From the NCBI GenBank assembly GCA_021794335.1, contig JAJYQZ010000261.1:1-6101 (forward strand): DNA of 6,101 bases, in the 5' to 3' direction. Made by a program: the position numbers and the translations under genes. This document shows positions 5,141 to 6,101 of the stretch, piece after piece (within the stretch, counting starts at the first letter, position 1; every line of letters starts with the position of its first letter). The stretch is from a bacterium. Its GTDB lineage: Bacteria; SZUA-79; Acidulodesulfobacterales; Acidulodesulfobacteraceae. The notes under the pieces were generated by a model. The model saw nothing but the letters and a program-made list of their open reading frames with translations. It had not been told where the DNA came from and did no database searches.

Positions 5141-5226
5141 CTGGATTCCCGCTTTCGCGGGAATGACACCCGTTGGGTTAAAGTTTAAATTCCATTATCG
5201 TCATTCCCGCGAAAGCGGGAATCCAG
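5141..5226 (+). repeat. 86-base palindrome-ended repeat element, copy 3
   Basis: The ends are CTGGAT and ATCCAG. The palindromes are 5145-5164 (ATTCCCGC-TTTC-GCGGGAAT) and 5203-5222 (ATTCCCGC-GAAA-GCGGGAAT), both perfect. The middle aligns without gaps to copies 1 and 2 but is more diverged (shared GGGT.AAA, TAAATTC and GTCATTCC). It is in the same orientation as copy 1 and is followed by a similar AT-rich tail. Confidence 0.85.
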
Positions 5227-5277
5227 AAAATAAAATCCTAAATCGGGATTTGGGCTCATCCCAAAATTGCCGATTTG
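5227..5277 (-). terminator. Likely intrinsic terminator of the antiporter gene
   Basis: On the minus strand, five bases after the antiporter stop, AAATCGG (5270-5276) pairs with CCGATTT (5240-5246). Within this, TTTGGG (5260-5265 side) pairs with CCCAAA (5249-5254 side) around a 5-base loop. Four bases later comes the tract TTTTATTTT (5235-5227). This tract is also the start of the tail of repeat copy 3, so the repeat unit may supply the terminator. Confidence 0.55.
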
Positions 5278-5280
5278 AAC

Positions 5281-6101
5281 TCATTTTTTAATATTTTTTA
5301 CGAATAAGGCGGCTATTCCTCCGAAAATACAGAGATAACCTAATATAAAAAATACATCTCCGTAAGCGCCGATTAAAGAAAATTCGTTAAGTAAAAAATC
5401 AAAGACTTTAGCGGCATTTGATGGATAGAGGGTTGCTTTGACAAAGGAGTTGCCGTTTTTTATTAAGTCTTCCCGCAAGAAATTTATTACATTTTTAAAT
5501 TCATAAAAATTATAGTTAATATCCCCTGCATACTGGTTTAAGTGATAAACTTGCCTAATCGCAAGTTCATTTCCCGACCAGGCTATTCCAAAAGATGCCC
5601 CGATTTGAAATAAGACATTGTATAGCGCCGATGCGTCCGGTATCTGCTCAAACTTGGCCGAGTTAATAACGGTCATCATAACGGGAGCGTTTATAAGCCC
5701 TACGCCTATTCCCCTTAAAAATTGGTTATACACGATAAACGGGATAGATGTTTGAAGGGACATGCTCCCCAACGAAAAATTTGCCGCGGCAAATATCAGC
5801 ATACCTGCTACAAGCAGATATTTCGGGCCGTATTTATCGGAAATTTTGCCTGCAACGGGGGAAATAACCGCAACCGCCACGGCAAACGGCGCCATTAAAT
5901 ATCCCGCATGCATTGCATTATAACTCAGTATGTCTTCGATAAATATCGGCAGCATGAATAATGAGCTGAAAATAGCCCCCGCCCTTATCATGCTCACTAA
6001 GTTTCCCGTTAAGAAATTTCTGTTTTTAAACAGCGAGTAATCCATTAAGTGCCTTTTAGAAAAGATTTCCACGATAAGAAAGAGTATGAAAGAAGCGGCG
6101 C
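5281..6101 (-). CDS. DHA2-family MFS multidrug transporter, C-terminal half (5' end outside window)
   Basis: The frame is open through the right edge. The GTG at 6070-6072 could be read as a start, but the nine codons before it (AASFILFLI) continue a membrane helix into the conserved E-x-F-S-K-R-x-L-M-D-Y-S-L-F-K-N-R-N-F stretch seen in EmrB/QacA-type transporters, so the gene must begin beyond the window. The 272 visible codons correspond to the second half of a 14-helix drug/proton antiporter of the inner membrane. About seven hydrophobic segments are seen, with a motif-A-like loop GKISDKYGPK and the segment LRGIGVGLINAP. A hydrophilic stretch of about 60 residues precedes the last helix, as in EmrB relatives. 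The gene ends in TGA at 5281-5283. An EmrA-type partner might lie upstream, outside the window. The substrate is unknown. Confidence 0.88.
   Translation of the reverse strand, partial: AASFILFLIVEIFSKRHLMDYSLFKNRNFLTGNLVSMIRAGAIFSSLFMLPIFIEDILSYNAMHAGYLMAPFAVAVAVISPVAGKISDKYGPKYLLVAGMLIFAAANFSLGSMSLQTSIPFIVYNQFLRGIGVGLINAPVMMTVINSAKFEQIPDASALYNVLFQIGASFGIAWSGNELAIRQVYHLNQYAGDINYNFYEFKNVINFLREDLIKNGNSFVKATLYPSNAAKVFDFLLNEFSLIGAYGDVFFILGYLCIFGGIAALFVKNIKK

Larger units (their letters stand above)
4980..5280. other. Intergenic region between antiporter and phosphorylase genes
   Basis: These 301 bases hold, from right to left in the direction of transcription, a likely terminator for the antiporter (5227-5277), repeat copy 3 (5141-5226), about 60 AT-rich bases with no recognised feature, a candidate promoter (5048-5076), a 12-base tandem repeat (5000-5023) and the phosphorylase Shine-Dalgarno (4991-4997). 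CCCTAATTTGCCGAT near 5091 resembles CCCAAAATTGCCGAT near 5260, so copy 3 may lie between duplicated flanks. No gene is apparent. Confidence 0.65.

Noticed and set aside
16..5226. CRISPR array
   Set aside because: The palindromic repeats are thousands of bases apart, occur in both orientations and their middles are homologous rather than unique spacers.
6070..6072. GTG as the start of the antiporter
   Set aside because: The frame remains open upstream and encodes part of a membrane helix typical of the middle of DHA2 transporters, and only about half of the expected protein is in the window.

Overview
The window looks like chromosomal DNA of an AT-rich bacterium. The tRNA gene encodes its own CCA end, the genes have Shine-Dalgarno sites (GAGGAG, GGAGG, AGGAGG), and TTG is used as a start. 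I cannot name the species from sequence alone. The gene content and the many ATTCCCGC...GCGGGAAT palindromes would suit a Gram-negative, proteobacteria-like lineage (weak inference).

Layout. Positions 1-130 hold a palindromic repeat element and its tail, followed by a tRNA-Glu(CTC) gene (215-289). After a 321-base stretch with no convincing gene comes a rightward two-gene operon: a WbpP/TviC-like UDP-hexose 4-epimerase (611-1639, TTG start) and a zinc-dependent medium-chain dehydrogenase (1679-2716), 39 bases apart. Next is a 538-base convergent intergenic region packed with stem-loops and a second, inverted copy of the repeat element. The leftward genes are a compact alpha-glucan phosphorylase (3255-4979) and, upstream of it, the C-terminal half of a DHA2-type drug/proton antiporter that runs off the right edge (5281-6101). 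The space between these two holds a promoter, a 12-base tandem repeat, the third copy of the repeat element and a likely terminator for the antiporter.

How the genes fit together. The epimerase would supply a C4-epimerised UDP-sugar for surface polysaccharide. The dehydrogenase is co-transcribed with it, but its substrate is unknown. The phosphorylase belongs to glycogen/maltodextrin breakdown, giving glucose-1-phosphate. No single pathway linking all four genes is evident.

The most unusual content is non-coding. An 86-base element occurs three times without gaps, and its palindromic ends keep their base pairing through compensated changes. The convergent intergenic region has three stem-loops that share the same asymmetric ends (CAT on the left, ATATG on the right). 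Two directly repeated motifs resembling IS200/IS605 right ends bracket the epimerase-dehydrogenase operon, and one of them has a long palindrome lodged in its loop. The dehydrogenase ribosome-binding site sits in the loop of a perfect 6-bp hairpin. All comparisons were made by eye, with no database search.
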